Shown here: in pieces, positions 32,695-32,862 of the stretch | Layout: every line of letters begins with the position of its first letter | Numbering within the stretch: position 1 is the first letter of the stretch | Position numbers and translations under genes: made by a program | The notes under the pieces: model-generated | Databases searched by the model: none | Seen by the model: only the letters and a program-made list of their open reading frames with translations | What the model was told of the DNA's origin: nothing | Origin: Gammaproteobacteria bacterium | Lineage (GTDB): Bacteria > Pseudomonadota > Gammaproteobacteria > Natronospirales > REEB76 | Reading direction: 5' to 3' | DNA length: 32,862 nt | Assembly (NCBI GenBank): GCA_027315405.1 | Contig: DAHUYB010000043.1 | Span: forward strand, 1-32,862

Positions 32695-32862
32695 ATGAAG
32701 AAAAAACCAAAACCACAAAAAGTTGCGCGCCGCCCCCACGACCCCTATGCGGAACGCGAGGCGCAGAAATATGCACGTCCCATCCCCAGTCGCGAAGCGA
32801 TCCTGCATTGGCTGGAAAAGGCGGGTAAACCACTGCGCTTCGAGCGGCTCTCGCAGGATCTG
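32695..32862 (+). CDS. rnr: Ribonuclease R, N-terminal 56 residues (continues beyond window)
   Basis: Processive 3'-5' exoribonuclease acting on structured RNA. Only the start is visible: a Lys-rich beginning (MKKKPKPQKVARRPHDPYAER), then KYARPIPSREAILHWLEKAG and the beginning of the winged-helix domain (RFERLSQDL), as in the RNase R N-terminus. No clear ribosome-binding site precedes ATG 32695. In many gammaproteobacteria rnr follows purA; here the tRNA-Leu and its cargo separate them. Confidence 0.88.
   Translation, partial: MKKKPKPQKVARRPHDPYAEREAQKYARPIPSREAILHWLEKAGKPLRFERLSQDL

Overview
The window is a chromosomal segment of a gammaproteobacterium with fairly high GC. It carries two conserved gammaproteobacterial neighbourhoods: valS-holC-pepA|lptF-lptG, and nnr-tsaE-amiB-mutL-miaA-hfq-hflX-hflK-hflC-(DUF2065)-purA with rnr next. 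Between them lies a pcnB-folK-dNK-panB-panC-panD cluster. MutL carries the metal-dependent endonuclease motif, which points to a Pseudomonas-like, MutH-independent lineage rather than an enteric one. I cannot name genus or order.

Layout. 1-4119 (minus): valS (5' part only), a proline-rich small protein, holC and pepA. 4345-6505 (plus): lptF and lptG, the LPS export permeases. 6601-7916 (minus): a terminator hairpin, a small exported His/Cys protein, an RDD membrane protein and tRNA-Glu(CUC). 8002-12866 (plus): pcnB, folK, a deoxynucleoside kinase and the pantothenate genes panB, panC, panD. 12962-13696: a predicted 2OG-Fe(II) oxygenase ending in a SEC-C zinc motif. 13697-16384 is a decaying accessory stretch: a beta-propeller fragment, a small membrane ORF coupled to a predicted outer-membrane protein, and a cytochrome b (petB) pseudogene with three in-frame stops and a cut-off 3' end. 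16319-20777: queG (minus) divergent from nnr, tsaE, amiB. 20858-29105: mutL to purA.

29106-32694 is the most unusual part. An intact tRNA-Leu(CAG) sits next to rnr. Three further partial or damaged copies of the same tRNA lie to its left in the same orientation (29889-29972, 31826-31863, 32374-32391). They delimit a HipBA toxin-antitoxin pair, a lone HigA-like antitoxin and a 121-base hairpin-rich segment. The hipA stop codon lies inside one tRNA fragment. I read this as repeated integration or recombination at one tRNA site, leaving toxin-antitoxin cargo but no integrase. Left of it are a 14-bp inverted repeat and a decayed ORF with one internal TAG.

The housekeeping genes are confident calls. 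The least certain entries are promoters, the small unknown proteins and the degenerate fragments. No CRISPR array, rRNA, complete insertion sequence or replication origin was seen.
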